A program made the position numbers and the translations under genes. A DNA stretch of 64,000 bases from Sphaerolaimus hirsutus (Eukaryota > Nematoda > Chromadorea > Monhysterida > Sphaerolaimidae). Each line of letters begins with the position of its first letter. The first letter of the stretch is position 1. Location of the stretch: assembly GCA_964036195.1 (NCBI GenBank), contig OZ038453.1, positions 25,816,352 to 25,880,351 on the forward strand. The letters are read 5' to 3'. Positions 19,425-31,890 of the stretch are shown here, piece after piece. Under the pieces are notes generated by a model that saw only the letters and a program-made list of their open reading frames with translations, did not search any database and had not been told where the DNA came from.

Positions 19425-21070
19425 ATGGAGGACACGCAAAGCTACCATCTCGTCGATAGCCCGCAGCAGCCAGGAGAACAAATACCACCAGACAACCTGT
19501 CATCAGATGAGGAAGAGTTTGATGAAAACAAAATCAACAACGAGGAAGCCGACGCCATCACACTCAACAAGCACTACGAATATCTCAAGGACAACATAGC
19601 AGAGTTTGAGCAGACGGATCCAGAGTGGAAGAATTTGTTTAAAATTAAGGAACCGTGGTTAGAAAAAAATGGAAAATTTTATACCAATTACTATGTATAT
19701 GATGTGGAATTTGCATCCAATTTAGAAGATAGCGTTAACGATCCTATATCATTCTTGGAGTACGTATTGGGTAAATGTTTAGAGAAGGTATATATAGATT
19801 ATTTTGCAGATAAAGAAAGTGATGAAAAGAAAAGAATTTTTATTGGTATAAAAGTCATGTCCAAAAGTTTTGACAGAGGGTACATCTTAACAAAAATTAC
19901 TCATATGCAAAATGTGTCTGTAGCTTCAATTTTGAACAGAGTTGAAATGATATTTCAATCAGCGGGTATAGAAGAAGATAATTTACTAAATGGATTTTCA
20001 GTTAATATTACAACTGTAGTGAGGAAGGATGTGATAGCCAAAGGTTTTGATTCCATGACAAAATTTTTGCCCGATATCAAAAGTAGAATTCAATACCATA
20101 GAAAAGCTCTTTACAATCCACCAAACTTAACATCTGCACCAGACCAATGTTTACCCACATGCCTGTTCATGGGTAAACAACATTTACTGGCAACTGCTGC
20201 AAGGAAAAGGTATTTATATAAAAAATATACACGTAAATACAAGGGTAAACACGTGGCATTAGAAAGGGATGTACCCAAGTTTATAGAATTTGCAACTATA
20301 TCATTCAATTATGATCGAAATAACAAAGATTTGTATAAAAATGTCAAAATATTGGTCAAAGCTTTGAATAAATTTCCACCTAAATCCAATCATATGATAT
20401 ATAGATGTAGAATATGGTCAATATCAGATGGAGGTATTCAAATGATTTATGAAAGTGAGCCTAGCAAACATAGTGAATGTATTGATTTATTGTATGACGA
20501 GGCGGAAAATCATGTTGTTTTGATAAAATCAATCAGTTCATTAGCCAACTGCTATAGAGTATCCGAATGTTGCAACAAAAAAATGTTTAATAAAGACACA
20601 CCATGCAAGTGTTCCAAATCTAAATGTCCATTATGTTTTTCCCAACAATTATGTCCCATCGAAAAAGGTATCAATACTATAGATTGTGTAAAATGTAACA
20701 GATCATTCTATAATAACAAATGCTATGAAAACCACTTAGTCAACATTTACCCTCACAAATCCAATGTTCAAATTACAAAAATAATAGACAACGACAACAC
20801 AGACGAGTCAGACAATGAATATTACTTGAACCAAGGTGATGGTGCGATAAATGCTCAGGATACATCATGCAATCCATTAACAGTATGCCAATGCGTTCAT
20901 TTTTGCAAGACTTGTAAAAAGAAGATTATTTTAAGTCAAAGTCATGAGAATTGCGGTTCTACAAAATGCTCATTTTGCAATGTTTTTATTCCTATTGGTA
21001 AAACATTTCGATCACATCAATTTGAATGTTTTTTCCAGAAACCAATTCCTTTTGAAACAAAGCACCCTGG
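19425..21070 (+). CDS. Protein-primed family-B DNA polymerase, N-terminal part (truncated by gap)
   Basis: 548 codons open to the gap. I see no catalytic exonuclease or polymerase motifs; they would lie downstream. The visible part resembles the N-terminal half of Polinton/adintovirus-type PolB: an acidic start (SSDEEEFDENK), a block near residue 240 with DQCLPTCLF like the conserved DNLCLxRAL segment, and from about residue 385 a Cys/His-rich region (CNKK, CKCSKSKCPLC, CVKCNRSFYNNKCYENH, CKTCKKK, HENCGSTKCSFC, HQFEC) of the zinc-binding type that precedes the exonuclease domain. A TATA box lies 39 bp upstream of the ATG. The alternative, an unrelated zinc-finger protein, is less likely. An old mobile-element copy, incomplete. 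Confidence 0.6.
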
Positions 21071-21270
21071 NNNNNNNNNNNNNNNNNNNNNNNNNNNNNN
21101 NNNNNNNNNNNNNNNNNNNNNNNNNNNNNNNNNNNNNNNNNNNNNNNNNNNNNNNNNNNNNNNNNNNNNNNNNNNNNNNNNNNNNNNNNNNNNNNNNNNN
21201 NNNNNNNNNNNNNNNNNNNNNNNNNNNNNNNNNNNNNNNNNNNNNNNNNNNNNNNNNNNNNNNNNNNNNN
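21071..21270. other. Assembly gap (200 N)
   Basis: Two hundred N between the Polinton-like frame and the third amplicon copy. True length unknown; the missing right part of the Polinton-like element and a possible third exon 1 would fall here. Confidence 1.
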
Positions 21271-21597
21271 TTGTAGACCTTTAGCCCAAATCTAAGTGGA
21301 CTTGTGGACTTGTTGCCCAAATCTAAGTGGACTTGTGGACTTGTTGCCCAAATCTAAGTGGACTTGTGGACTTGTTGCCCAAATCTAAGTGGACTTGTGG
21401 ACTTGTTGCCCAAATCTAAGTGGACTTGTGGACTTGTTGCCCAAATCTAAGTGGACTTGTGGACTTGTTGCCCAAATCTAAGTGGACTTGTGGACTTGTT
21501 GCCCAAATCGAAGTGGACCAGTCGACTTGTTGCCCCAATCTAAGTGGACTTGTGGACTTGTTGCCCAAATCTAAGTGGACTTGTGGACTCGTTGCCA
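21271..21597 (+). repeat. 31-bp satellite array, about 10 units
   Basis: Starts with the same diverged first unit as the left arm (ACCTTTAGCCCAAATCT) right after the gap and ends with the same CTCGTTGCCAATG unit, so this array is complete despite being much shorter. Confidence 0.9.
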
Positions 21598-21723
21598 ATG
21601 TTTTTGCATTTTCGCCCAAAAATGTCGAATAGGCACTATGCCACCTGGGCACACGAGGTCAAAAACGATGAAAGAAGTGCGTAAGTAGTGGACCTCAGTG
21701 GAAATGTGCACATGCTGGAGCAG

Positions 21724-22031
21724 TGGACTTAAAGAATGGGCGCCTCAAATAGATTCTTGCAGGCGAGCCCGACTACGAAGGCGAGCATCATCGGGTGAAG
21801 AGGAGCCGGCCGAGGCCCAATCAACAAAAGGAGGAGGTGCCGTTCGGAAGGGCTGGGATCAAGCAGTGGAGACGCAAGTCGCATGATGCAATCAGGGGGC
21901 TGCGCAGAGGAAAGCAAGATGCCAGGCGTGAGGCGAGGAAGAAGAAGACGGAGTGCAGGCGAAAGTTCAGCAGGAGGAACAATTATGGAAAAGATGAAGA
22001 GCCGAAACAAAAGCCACCACGCCGTGGCTGA
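21724..22031 (+). CDS. Exon 2 of the secreted basic protein, third copy
   Basis: Acceptor GGAGCAG then the basic exon with RVKR and Arg/Lys-rich tail, open to TGA at 22029-22031. No exon 1 is visible upstream; it would lie in the gap or be missing. Without it there is no signal peptide or promoter, so this copy may be an orphan exon. Confidence 0.6.
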
Positions 22032-22374
22032 TTAAGTGAAAATGACGGTTGAACAATTGTGTCCCACTGTTCCTGCTTTAAATTGATCTAAATATTTCAT
22101 TTTCAACATGTGCAACATACAAGGCATACAATATATGAACTTCTGAAAGTGCTCCAATGAACTTGCTTAAAACTAAAGCTTCACTATGTACACTGATTTT
22201 TATAACATAGTTGCGAAAGCATACTTACATTGAACCAAAATATCCAGCTATTTCATGCATTTACTTACACCAGTTTAGACTGGGGATGTACCGGCCGTAA
22301 AGTAAAGTACGCGAGTAAGTGAGTACATGTATTTTTCCAGGAGAAAACGTAAGCATATTTACGCAACACTCAAG

Positions 22375-22742
22375 TACCGTATTTCCTCAAAATACCCCCC
22401 GGGGGGTGATTGTTTCATTGTGGTCCCGAGAGGGGGGGGGTTAAACGAGGGGGGGGCGGTATTTCGAGGGGGGGGGAATTATTTCGCCAGAAATTTTTCC
22501 AAATCCTAGTATAAAATCGTCGTTTGTGATGTTCACTGGGGTAGAAAAATGCATCAATAACTGACACGTATAGACTCCTGTAGACTAATAGTAGTATGTA
22601 GATGGTATAAACACTGTTCTAACGTGATTCCGACATTGTTTTAACGTGTGTTCTGCACTACGCAGAACACAAACTGCAGTATTTGTTATGTACGTTCTCT
22701 TTACACTCAATCTGGGGGGGGGTACTTCGAGGAGATACGGTA
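22375..22742. mobile_element. TA-flanked MITE, full copy at the palindrome site
   Basis: TACCGTATTTCCTCAAAATA to GGAGATACGGTA, internal TTCTAACGTGATTCCGACAT. Same insertion site (ACACTCAAG|TA) as the 52-bp palindrome at 11908. Confidence 0.85.
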
Positions 22743-23216
22743 TACGTATTTATTGAGTAAATTATGCATTACGGCCAGATTTACTTTACGGCTCGGTTTA
22801 CTTTATGGCTGAGATCTTGCCATTTAGACCTACGCTCTAGATTTCGAATAACTAATCACTGGGTGGTCGAGTCAACGTCAAATGTTAGGTCAACATTAAC
22901 AAGTACCGTATTTCCTCGAAATACCCCCACGGGGTTTATTTTTTCAGAGTGGAAATTTTGAGGGGGGTATTTCGAGGGGGGGGCTTATTTGAGGGGGGTT
23001 TATTGTTTCATCAGAAATTTTCACAAAGTTCATAGTAAATAGTATGTATCTATATACACAAAACAGGTAATCAACGCGTCCAAGTAGGGTATATTTGGAC
23101 ATATCAATGTCTATCGCTACACAAACTGGTATATGTTATTATTATATGTCAAAATGGTATACCTATGTTATTATTATATTACCCCCTGGGTGATTATTTT
23201 TTCATCATATGGATCA
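22743..23216. mobile_element. hAT/TA-MITE debris
   Basis: TATTTATTGAGTAAATTATG, then sequence matching 13136-13485 and the empty insertion site at 23160-23161. No gene. Confidence 0.6.
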
Positions 23217-23923
23217 TATTTGGCCATATTCAACTGCTTTTTCTGATGAATGAAGTCATTAAGTTTATATTTCACACATTCAGCCTTGTAATTTTTTGCC
23301 AGCATTGCAAGTTTGGGTTTACGTTGATTGTTTTATGTCACATAAACTGCAACCTTCATATACTCGACCAACTTAATACTCTGCATTCGCACTGATTTAA
23401 GTCTCAGGTTGTAAGTGTGCCAATGTTTATTAAAGCGTGCAATCTGTCTAAAGCCGGAATTAGACCTCAGCGTCGATTTGATGTAAAATGACGATGTGAA
23501 ATTATGTCGTAACTTTGAGTACATGAGAACGGACAAAAATATGGTTGTCGGAATATGCACTCTAAGATAGTAATGCTAAGTGAGCTGTAACTTACAAGTG
23601 ATCTCTTTCCTTTAACCTACCTATTTAAATGGCTTCATCGGACCACATGGGTACACTGTGATTAAACAGAGTACAATAAACTTCAAAATCTAAGCCTTGA
23701 GCATTACATGGTGGACCTGGTGGGCAACGCTCACACAGCCAGCCCACCCCAGTACTCGGGAAGCACTCCAGTGTACTGCCAGCCCACTTCAGGGTATTGG
23801 CGACTATGTCGCACTTCCATAAGTGTGACTGACGACTCCAATGGAGCACATCGACAATCAGTCTGTGCCCACTGATAGCACTGATGGCACTAACGATGTA
23901 GTTGCAAGGGCCAAGCCCCAAAT

Positions 23924-25485
23924 GTGGACACATACAGTGGGAATGAGATCCAGAACGGGGCTGGGCAAAACGCCTATAATGGCGTGGGCACCGGAAATGG
24001 CGCAGGCATCCAGCACAAGGCTGGGCAAAATGCCTATAATGGCATGGGCGCCGGAAATGGCGCAGGCACCCAGCACAGGGCTGGGCAAAAAACCTACAAT
24101 GGCGTAGGCACCGGGAATGGCACCGGCATCCAGCACGGGGCTGGGCAAAATGCCTACAATGGCGTGGGCACCAGAAATGGTGTGGGCATCAAGCATGGGG
24201 CTGGGCAAAACACCTACAATGGTGTGGGCACTGGAAATGGCACCAGCATTCACGATGCCAGAGAAAATGGAAATTGTATTGAGTGAAGGGGCTCAATAAA
24301 TATTGTTTGGCCCACCAGGGAACCCGCACAAAATACTCGCAATAGAAACCCAAACATAGGACAGGGACAAAATCACATCGAGTTTTATAATCAAATGAAC
24401 CGAGCTTTGGACACACGCAGGAATCCACCAATTTTAAATTTAACGGATCAGGAAAGCACCGCTCATTCCATTCACTCAGATGGAAGCATGTTTTTAAATG
24501 GAACACCAAATGAACAAGAAGAGATAGAAAGGTCACCTACCGAATTACCTGATTATGATCAATTGTTCCACAATTTTGAGGTCATGTTAGACAGGAAATT
24601 GTTGCAAAACTTCACGCAAATTGAATCCCAACAAGCACAAAACAACCTCGACCTAGCCCAGAACATTTCAGCATCAGTATGGTGGCCAACAAAATGTCAT
24701 CAAAATCATGTTATTGGAACAGAGCTGAATGAAAAACTGTTGCCAATGTATAATGAGTATTATACATTGAAGGATATATTGGAACTCATCGAAAAACAAT
24801 TAAAAGAAAGCACAGTGCATCCAGCTGACAAACTTGCCCCTAGAACAAACGATGACACTACTCTGTGAGAAATGGATGACATTTCATTAACGTTTGCATC
24901 CACTCTGGCCATGCTGGATCTGGGATTAACCACAACCTTGCAACTTTTGTTGGCACAAATCGGGATATTCGAGGGTGGCATAGGGGACAGTTTCAGGGAT
25001 TGGAAGAATTCAATTACCTGCCATTTAACAGTTTTCCCAGTCAAACATTGGTCTGCCATATGGACTCTAATTTTTCAGACCAAACTAAAAAAGTCTGCTA
25101 AAGACCTTTTCAAAACATTTTCCCCAGCAGACCAGAGATCAGATTACAAATTTATTCTGACTGAACTAGAACAACTCTATCATCTGTTTGACAAAAGACT
25201 GAACATGGCGGAATGGCAAAAATTGTCCCAACGGGAAAAGGAATTCATGAATACACTTTCATGACAGAATTCACTCAACAGGCCCTAGATATGCCTGAGG
25301 AATTGCAGCAACAAGTGGCAAAAGCAGTGTACGTTTCAACTCAAGACGCTGATGGCAGTTCAACTGACGGTAAGCCTTCATGGTCACCCTCTGGAACAAA
25401 AAGAATCAGAAAAACCCCCTCATTACGGATGACTCCAGGACAGAACACAACTACACCGACAAAACCACAATGGCTACCACAATGA
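23924..25485 (+). pseudogene. gag: Gag-like polyprotein, copy B
   Basis: Five Gly/Asn-rich repeats (23924-24286, stop), then 24395-24868 and 24872-25264 in one frame, then 25213-25485 in a shifted frame across the 590-bp deletion. The stop found near 16513 in copy A is a sense codon here (NQMNRALD), showing which breaks are copy-specific. Confidence 0.65.
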
Positions 25486-26468
25486 CATGTGAATTGGGAC
25501 AAACTGAAGAAAAAGATGACTCAGAGATGTAAATCAGAAAGAAATGATCCCGATTGTGAAATTACCTGTGATTCTCTCTGTGATTCTCTACTGGTCAATA
25601 ATGAAATGTAATTTGTCTCATCAAAAGATACACTAAACGAGAAATACACAGCTCAAAATTTAGGACATCTAAAATCAAAAATTGCATCCCTTATACAATT
25701 CCCAATGTATATCTTTGGGAAATTGTTAACCGTGGTATAAGATCCAGGTGCTGTCAAATCGATTATCCCATATAAATTATTAAATGACATACGAGAACTA
25801 TTTCCAAAAATGACTTCAAAATGCTCTTCATTCAGACTGGGACAAGTGGCATCAGTGACACTGGGTATGATCAGAGAGGCAAAATAACCCATTCCATATG
25901 TTGATAGAATCAAGAAAAAATTAGTTCATGCTGTTGGAACTTTTTTAGTCAACATGTCTCCACAAGCAACTGATAAGGTTCTAATTGGAAACGATCTAAT
26001 TCCACAACTGGGGCTACACAAAGTCATCAGAAACTTCTATAAGAAACATGTAAATAACCACTCCACTCAATCTTAAAATAAAATGATTTTTACAAACACA
26101 GATATAAGTGCAGTAAAATGGTGCCAAGCTCAACCTTCCCCAGAAGACTGGTCTGACTACATGACACATGGAAATCAAACAAATTGTCATGCAATATTCT
26201 TGTCAAAATCATAAAACTTGCCAGCCCATGCACATCAAACAGTTTTTTGCCATCTCTCTAAAAAGACTAATCCTGGTGGAATATTTTGTGTAAATTTGTC
26301 TGAAAAATTTCCATCTTGAGAAACTCACGATTTGCATATAGATAAAAACATAATCAAGAAAATACCATTATTTATCTACAATGAAGGGAATACCACAATT
26401 AAACTATGTAAAAATCGGAAATTGGAAAATTCTGCCCAGATAAAAACATCTACAAATTTAGGAATGTT

Positions 26469-26774
26469 TTGCACTGTGCACACGCGACAGCATGGCCAAC
26501 CCCACCAAATTGGTCTCCACCTATCAACCAATTTCCAACAGAACCAGAAATCCGGTTTAAATACATAAAGGATAATTTGCCATTGACTGATCAAATACAT
26601 TTATCCAGTAAACAGCAAGAAAAATTTTGGGATTTGATCAAAAATTCACATGACATTTTCAGCTGTGGTGAATTTGATGTAGGATGCACATCACTCGTAA
26701 AGCATTACATAAAAACAGATCCAGCCCACAAACCAATCAAACAACCTGTTCGATATGAATCATCAGAAAAATGA
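26469..26774 (+). pseudogene. pol: Gypsy pol, segment preceding RT
   Basis: SHDIFSCGEFDVGCTSLVKH followed by IKQPVRYESSEK is the conserved lead-in to Gypsy RT (FSxxxxDxGxTxxxxHxIxT...PIxQxxRR). Truncated by the insertion at 26784. Confidence 0.8.
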
Positions 26775-26783
26775 CAATATATA

Positions 26784-27673
26784 CATGGTCCGGCTGAAAA
26801 GTCCCCGGGCAGTGCTCGCCATTCGCGCGAGGGTTCAGCTACAGTCATAAAATTTTGACACGTTAAGATAACAGGTGTTTTGAGTTTTCACCCAAAATTT
26901 CACCCCTCTAGCTTCGCCCACTGCGGAACTGTGGAGGTTGCAATTTCGGTCATTTTGTACTGATGTACAAATGGTGCTCTAGCTCAATGCTGATTTAAGT
27001 TGTGATCTCGAAACTTTGCCTAGTGTAAGCTACCTGTGTTGGCAATGTACCAGCACTAACCAACATTAGCTATGATATCATAAGCCTAGTCCATATTGCC
27101 ATTACTGTCACTACTCTCACTTCCAAATTCATCATTCTGCCCCTCCTTCTCAAAATAGCCCCCTTGGAGTCTACTCACTACTGTTGAACACATGTAATGT
27201 GTCCACTACACATTAGTAATCAAACATAGGGAAATTTTATTCACAAAATTCATTTAAAGCACATTACAAAACAACATTAAAATCACTGCAATACAACATG
27301 ATCTCAGATGATCACCAAAAACATCCATCACAGTTCCCACGTTTCACCCTGATCTGCATATTAATTGTGCAAGCAATAATGTGTATGAAAGTGTTGAATA
27401 CTATCAGCACATTGCCAGCACTGGTGGCCTACACTAGCCAAAGTTTCATGATCACAACTTATAGCAGCATTGAGCTAGAGCACCATTTGTACATCAGTAC
27501 AAAATGACTGAAATTGTAACCCCCACAGTTCCTCAGTGGGTGGAGCTAGAGAGGTGAAATTTTGGGTGAAAACTCATAACAACTGATATCTTAACCTGTC
27601 AAAATTTTATGACCGTAGCTTACCCCTAGCGCGAATGGCGAGCACTGCCTGGGGACTTTTCAGCCGGACCATG
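26784..27673. mobile_element. Mariner-like foldback element (890 bp), TA-flanked
   Basis: Ends CATGGTCCGGCTGAAAAGTC on both sides, about 45 bp nearly perfect (one A/G difference), with inverted homology extending about 200 bp inward. TA flanks at 26782-26783 and 27674-27675. GGCTGAAAAGTCCCC resembles mariner termini. The centre (27060-27480) has no transposase. Confidence 0.85.
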
Positions 27674-27689
27674 TATATGAAACTATCGA

Positions 27690-28368
27690 AAATATGTTAC
27701 CCTGGAATCGCCACTAGGTTTTCAGTGCGTGATTGCCTTATCTTGACCTGGATGAACTTTCTTCAGTTGTCCCTAAAATGCCAGCGTCTTCCATGGACCT
27801 AATGTACAAGTCCAATTGTAACGCAATCTCCCTTGGCTCTGTGTATTCTTTAGTGTACAATTTTTGTTTCAATGTGAAAATGAAATTAGCATTATATTTT
27901 CCCTGAGTTAAATTTTGTAGCAATTGATTTGCCACAAATAATTTTCAACTACTGATCAGCATGTTGTGCATGATTTCATTTGGCAATTTGGCTAATAAAA
28001 CGTGTGCAATATTGAACAGCGGTTCCTTTTCCCGTTGAGACAATTTTTGCCATTCCGCAATGTTCAGTCTTTTGTCAAACGGATGATAGGGTTGTTCTAG
28101 TTCAGTCAGAATAAATTTGTAATCTGATCTCTGGTCTGCTGGGGAAAATGTTTTGAACATGTCTTTAGCACACTGTTTTAGTTTGGTCTGAAAAATTAGA
28201 GTCCATATGGCGGACCAATGTTTGACTTTGTGTGGAAAATCGTTAGATGGCAGGTAATTGAATTTTTCCAATCCCTGAAACTGTCCCCTATGCCACCCTC
28301 GAATATCCCGATTTGTGCCAACAAAAGTTGCAAGGTTGTGGTTAATCCTGGATCCAGCATGGCCAGAG
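27690..28368 (-). pseudogene. gag: Gypsy gag fragment D, inverted
   Basis: Reverse strand encodes the capsid-like part (WSAIWTLIFQTKL, RSDYKFILTELEQ) and the downstream region (YTEPREIALQLDLY), including the segment deleted in copies B and C. Separated from its remaining bases (31892-31909) by the hAT element. The frame extends into the hAT terminus, giving a spurious 223-codon ORF. Confidence 0.75.
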
Positions 28369-28739
28369 CAGGCTGGCCGCGAGGGTTCCGCGCGTAGGTT
28401 TCCGCGCACAAGCACGTAAAAAGTTGCCAAACGAGCACACAAGCGCGTAAATTTTGACCAGAGGTCATCTGACGAGCACACACGCACATTCGGAAATGCA
28501 ACTGCGCGCAAAAAATTGGCTGCGAGCGCGTAGCACGCGACCTTTATGTGTCTGTGCGCTCGCGTAAATAATTCATATGATTGGCTGCGCGCGGAAAAAA
28601 AAGAATTTCCGCGCACAGAAAAATCACTGGGTTTTGGTCAACAGGGTCAAACGCGCGGAAACTGCAATTTTTCCGCGCGCACAGAAAATAATGCAAATGT
28701 CACAAAAAATTTTCACAGATTTTTTTGATGTCGCGTTTT

Positions 28740-29330
28740 AATTTTAATGTCATCAGGTCAGATTAATTTGAGTCAGATTGATTTGTTGTTGTTGCAAATA
28801 TAGCGGTGGTAATTACAACGAAATTCTACCTGGAAACTTTTTCCCCTTCTTATGGAATGAAAATAATAAAATTGCAAATTGGGGGAATGTGATCAAACAG
28901 TCATCAGAAGTGAGAAAAAACACTTGCAAATGATTAAATTATTAATAATTTTGCTGCAAACTGGTACAATTATGCAGTGCTAATGAAAAAAATGTAGCAG
29001 TTTCTTGTAAATCAGTTGTGAGAAAAACTTGGCCAATGTCCAGTATTGTGCAAATTGACATTGGGTTCAAGTTGAAACCGTGCATCTGACGTGGGTCACC
29101 CTGTATAAATAAATAAATATAGATTTTTTACATAATCTCCCTTCAAAAACTAAGCCCAAAACTGACTTCACTTTGAGGGGCCCGCTACTGCATGCATGGT
29201 GGCCAAATATTTGAATTGCAGTGTTGCATTGTTGAACCAACAACACTCAATTTAAGGAAAATAAATATTGCTTAGGCAGTGTGCAGCCTGGTAAGAGCGG
29301 TATTGCATGCTCCTATGCTTCAATGTAAAC
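28740..29330. other. hAT interior, no gene seen
   Basis: AT-rich sequence without a coherent frame or recognisable repeat apart from simple runs. Confidence 0.5.
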
Positions 29331-29331
29331 A

Positions 29332-30290
29332 GAGTTGTTAAAAGTACTGAACTTTTTACAAATTTTATGTAAACGTAAAGTATTTTTTACCTACCCCTTA
29401 GTACAGAAATTGTTATGTGAAAATGATTTACTTTTACTTCTGAATAATGTGAGTAAAATATTTTTTCTCTGTTAAACATAAAAGTTACCTCTGGCATTTT
29501 ACTGGGTCTATCAAAAATATAAATATATTTTTACAAAAAAAACATGAATTTGAAAGATATGTGGGCCATCTTGTACAATGACATTTTTGATAGCCACCCC
29601 AAAGCCATCCTACCATTACCAGTTGGCCCACTTAAAACATACATTTTCACATTTTCAAAAATGAGATAAATCACTCTGTTTTGTGCACTTGGTGGCCCAA
29701 AAATGCATTTTTCTTCAAAATAAATACTGTGTGTTTACTCGAGATCACAATACTATTTTTGTGTAAAAAATTCATCCATGAAATTACTTTTGGAAGACTA
29801 CATCTGAGAAATATAAAGACTTATATGCAACAATTTTGTCAACATAGGTATCCACTTTTTAGTCCATTTTAGAAATCGGAAGTCTATGAAAATTCATACA
29901 GTCACAGGGCCACCCTGTAATTCAAACAGACAGGACCGTAGTGTCAAATGGATTATGTTCTGTTGCAAATAGCCTGTTGAATAAAATCGCCTATACCGGG
30001 TGGAGCGCATACTTTGCACAGAGTCCTACCATAATTTGATGGATAAAAAGTTGTGATAAATTTTGTAATTAAATGCTTCCATAGTAAAAACAAAATATTG
30101 TGATGAAAAAACTGTATAATTTTTGGTTCGTTATTCAGATGGGTTTTGGTAGGCTTTCATACTAAGTGTGATGTCCGCCGAGCGTACTAACAAAAATTAT
30201 ACGTAACAGTGAGTACAGGAAACTTTTTCAGAGGAAACGTAAACGAGTATACGTATTTATCGAGTAATGTAAATACGGTTTAACAACTAC
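29332..30290. mobile_element. hAT-like CAGAGTTG element, nested
   Basis: CAGAGTTGTTAAAAGTACTG left terminus; right end worn (GGTTTAACAACTACG). The interior includes an unrelated 29520-30180 stretch. No target duplication found. Confidence 0.55.
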
Positions 30291-30579
30291 GACTTGAACT
30301 AATATCTTTGGAAATGCAAAAGCAAAAAGGGCAAAAAGCCATGCCAAGTGTGATGTCCGCCGAGTATATGTGATCAGGGTTGGCAAAATCTCAGAAAAAA
30401 ATAAAAATAAAATGGAATATTCAAGAATAAAATAAAATAACATAAAATGGAAAATTTAAAAATAAAAATTGTATAAAAATTCAAATTTTTGTAAAATTGT
30501 ATAAAAATTCATAGTTTTGTAAAATTGTATAAAAATTCATAGTTTTTGTAAAATTTTGTCTCATTGCTTGAGTCTCTAC

Positions 30580-31025
30580 CTGTTTTTTTCATGGATCTGG
30601 GGGCAGTTCCAAGCATTGTAAAGTGTCAAATGTCATGTAAAATGTCATGCAAAGTGTCAATTGCCATGACAAATGTAAAGTAAAGTGTAAATTGTCATGA
30701 CATGTAAAAATTAAAGTATCAATTGTCAAGCAAATTGTGTTCAAATCTCATGTTTTATTGCAAAATCTTATGTTTTGTATCCAAATTATGTTGTTGTTGA
30801 CTCCAAATCTTATGTGAACATTTGGATACAAAAACATAAGATTTGGATATAAAACATACTATGGATACAAAAACACAAGATTTCGATACACAATTTACAC
30901 TTTGCATGACATTTGTCATGACACTTGACATTTTGCATGACAATTGATACTTTACTTTACATTTGTCATGACAATTGACACTTTGCATGACATTCTACAA
31001 ATGTGCCAAGCACACTCCAGTAGTC
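30580..31025. repeat. TGTCATG foldback
   Basis: AAGTGTCAAATGTCATG repeats on the left pair with CATGACATTTGTCATGACAC on the right around a TTATGTTTTGTATCCAAA centre that is itself palindromic. Related to the element at intron 4 termini and at 44730-44840. Confidence 0.65.
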
Positions 31026-31027
31026 CT

Positions 31028-31270
31028 TCTACTGAAAATGCAAACCATTCTTATCAATAATTGTAACTTTACACTTGCAGCTAGCTAACAATACATACTG
31101 CATGCAACTTTTGAAAAGAAAGGGAAAAATTGGTCACAGGTTTTTCATGTATAGGTCTAATTATAACATTTTTCTGGCTTTGCATGCATGTTTCTGATTT
31201 TTTGTAAAATTTTTGTAAAATTTTTGTAAAATGTGTCATTTTATTTTATTAATGACTTATTAAACCAACC
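31028..31270 (+). repeat. LTR-like fragment matching 3597-4060
   Basis: Aligns to both flanks of the 250-bp insertion at 3661-3908 and so shows the uninterrupted form. Confidence 0.7.
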
Positions 31271-31890
31271 CTGTATGTGATAGAGCATTATGTTGACGTT
31301 CTAACTGATACAGTTGACACGAATTTGCGATGTCAACTAGCATGTGGTGGGGGGGGGGGGGAATTGCATCATTAAAGTGTAAATATGTTAGTGGGATAAC
31401 AGTTTGCGTTTCTGAGCAATTCACGTGCAATTACAAGTAATATAATAAGATAATTACCACCCCCCATAATCATGTAATAGAGACAACAATTAAGTTATTC
31501 TTGTGGCAGTTGGCAATTAATTAGATAATTGCGGTGCCAAATCGCATGATGCCATAACACTTTAATTGACCACGCCAGCCGCAAAGCATTCCGCATTCCA
31601 ACCACAGCATATTTGGTGAGCACACAAACACGGAAATTTTTTTATCTTTGCGCGGAAACGTTTTGGCGAGCGCGCAGAGTGTTTGCTACCCTGAAAGAAA
31701 ACACATTTTCCGCGCGCTGCATCATTTGACCTCTGTATACACGCGCGCGTTGACGCGTAGCTCCGTGCTCGTTTTCCTGTGAAACTAATGCGCGCGCATA
31801 GGAATATACTCTACGCGCGGAACCAAAATCGTTTTCGCGCGCTCATTCGAGCACGGTGTTTTTCACGCGCGGAAAACTCGCGGCCAGCCT
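31271..31890. other. hAT 3' interior
   Basis: A G-homopolymer near 31350, then CGCGCG-rich terminal sequence. No gene. Confidence 0.5.

Larger units (their letters stand above)
18955..21070 (+). mobile_element. Polinton/Maverick-like fragment
   Basis: Begins AGTAGTGAGTACCTC right at the break in Gypsy copy A; Polintons start with AG. 18955-19375 holds degenerate repeats (ATAAGGCA, then TTACAGCG words) like a terminal repeat, then a TATAAAA at 19380 and the polymerase frame. The right side is lost in the N gap. The assignment rests on the polymerase plus the terminal dinucleotide. Confidence 0.6.
21271..26240 (+). repeat. Third, directly oriented partial copy of the amplicon
   Basis: Runs array, basic exon, downstream region, MITEs, then Gypsy copy B, in the left-arm order, with deletions (11387-11843 and about 13935-15383 equivalents missing). 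Its exon 2 resembles the right arm (ends PPRRG, IKQWRRK) more than the left (IRHWRRK). Confidence 0.9.
23217..26783 (+). mobile_element. Ty3/Gypsy element copy B (5' region to start of RT)
   Basis: Same 5' region and gag as copy A but with five instead of four 20-residue repeats and a 590-bp deletion after GGAAAAGGAATTC (25250). It continues further 3' than A, to the segment before RT (26469-26774), and is then cut by the mariner-like element. Confidence 0.8.

Noticed and set aside
21416..21652. Repeat-protein frames in the satellite arrays (also 39313-39732)
   Set aside because: The 31-bp period is not a multiple of three; frames are chance openings and lack splice or promoter support.
27945..28616. 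223-codon minus-strand ORF as one gene
   Set aside because: Its first half is the hAT terminus and only the second half is Gypsy gag; a fusion across an insertion junction.
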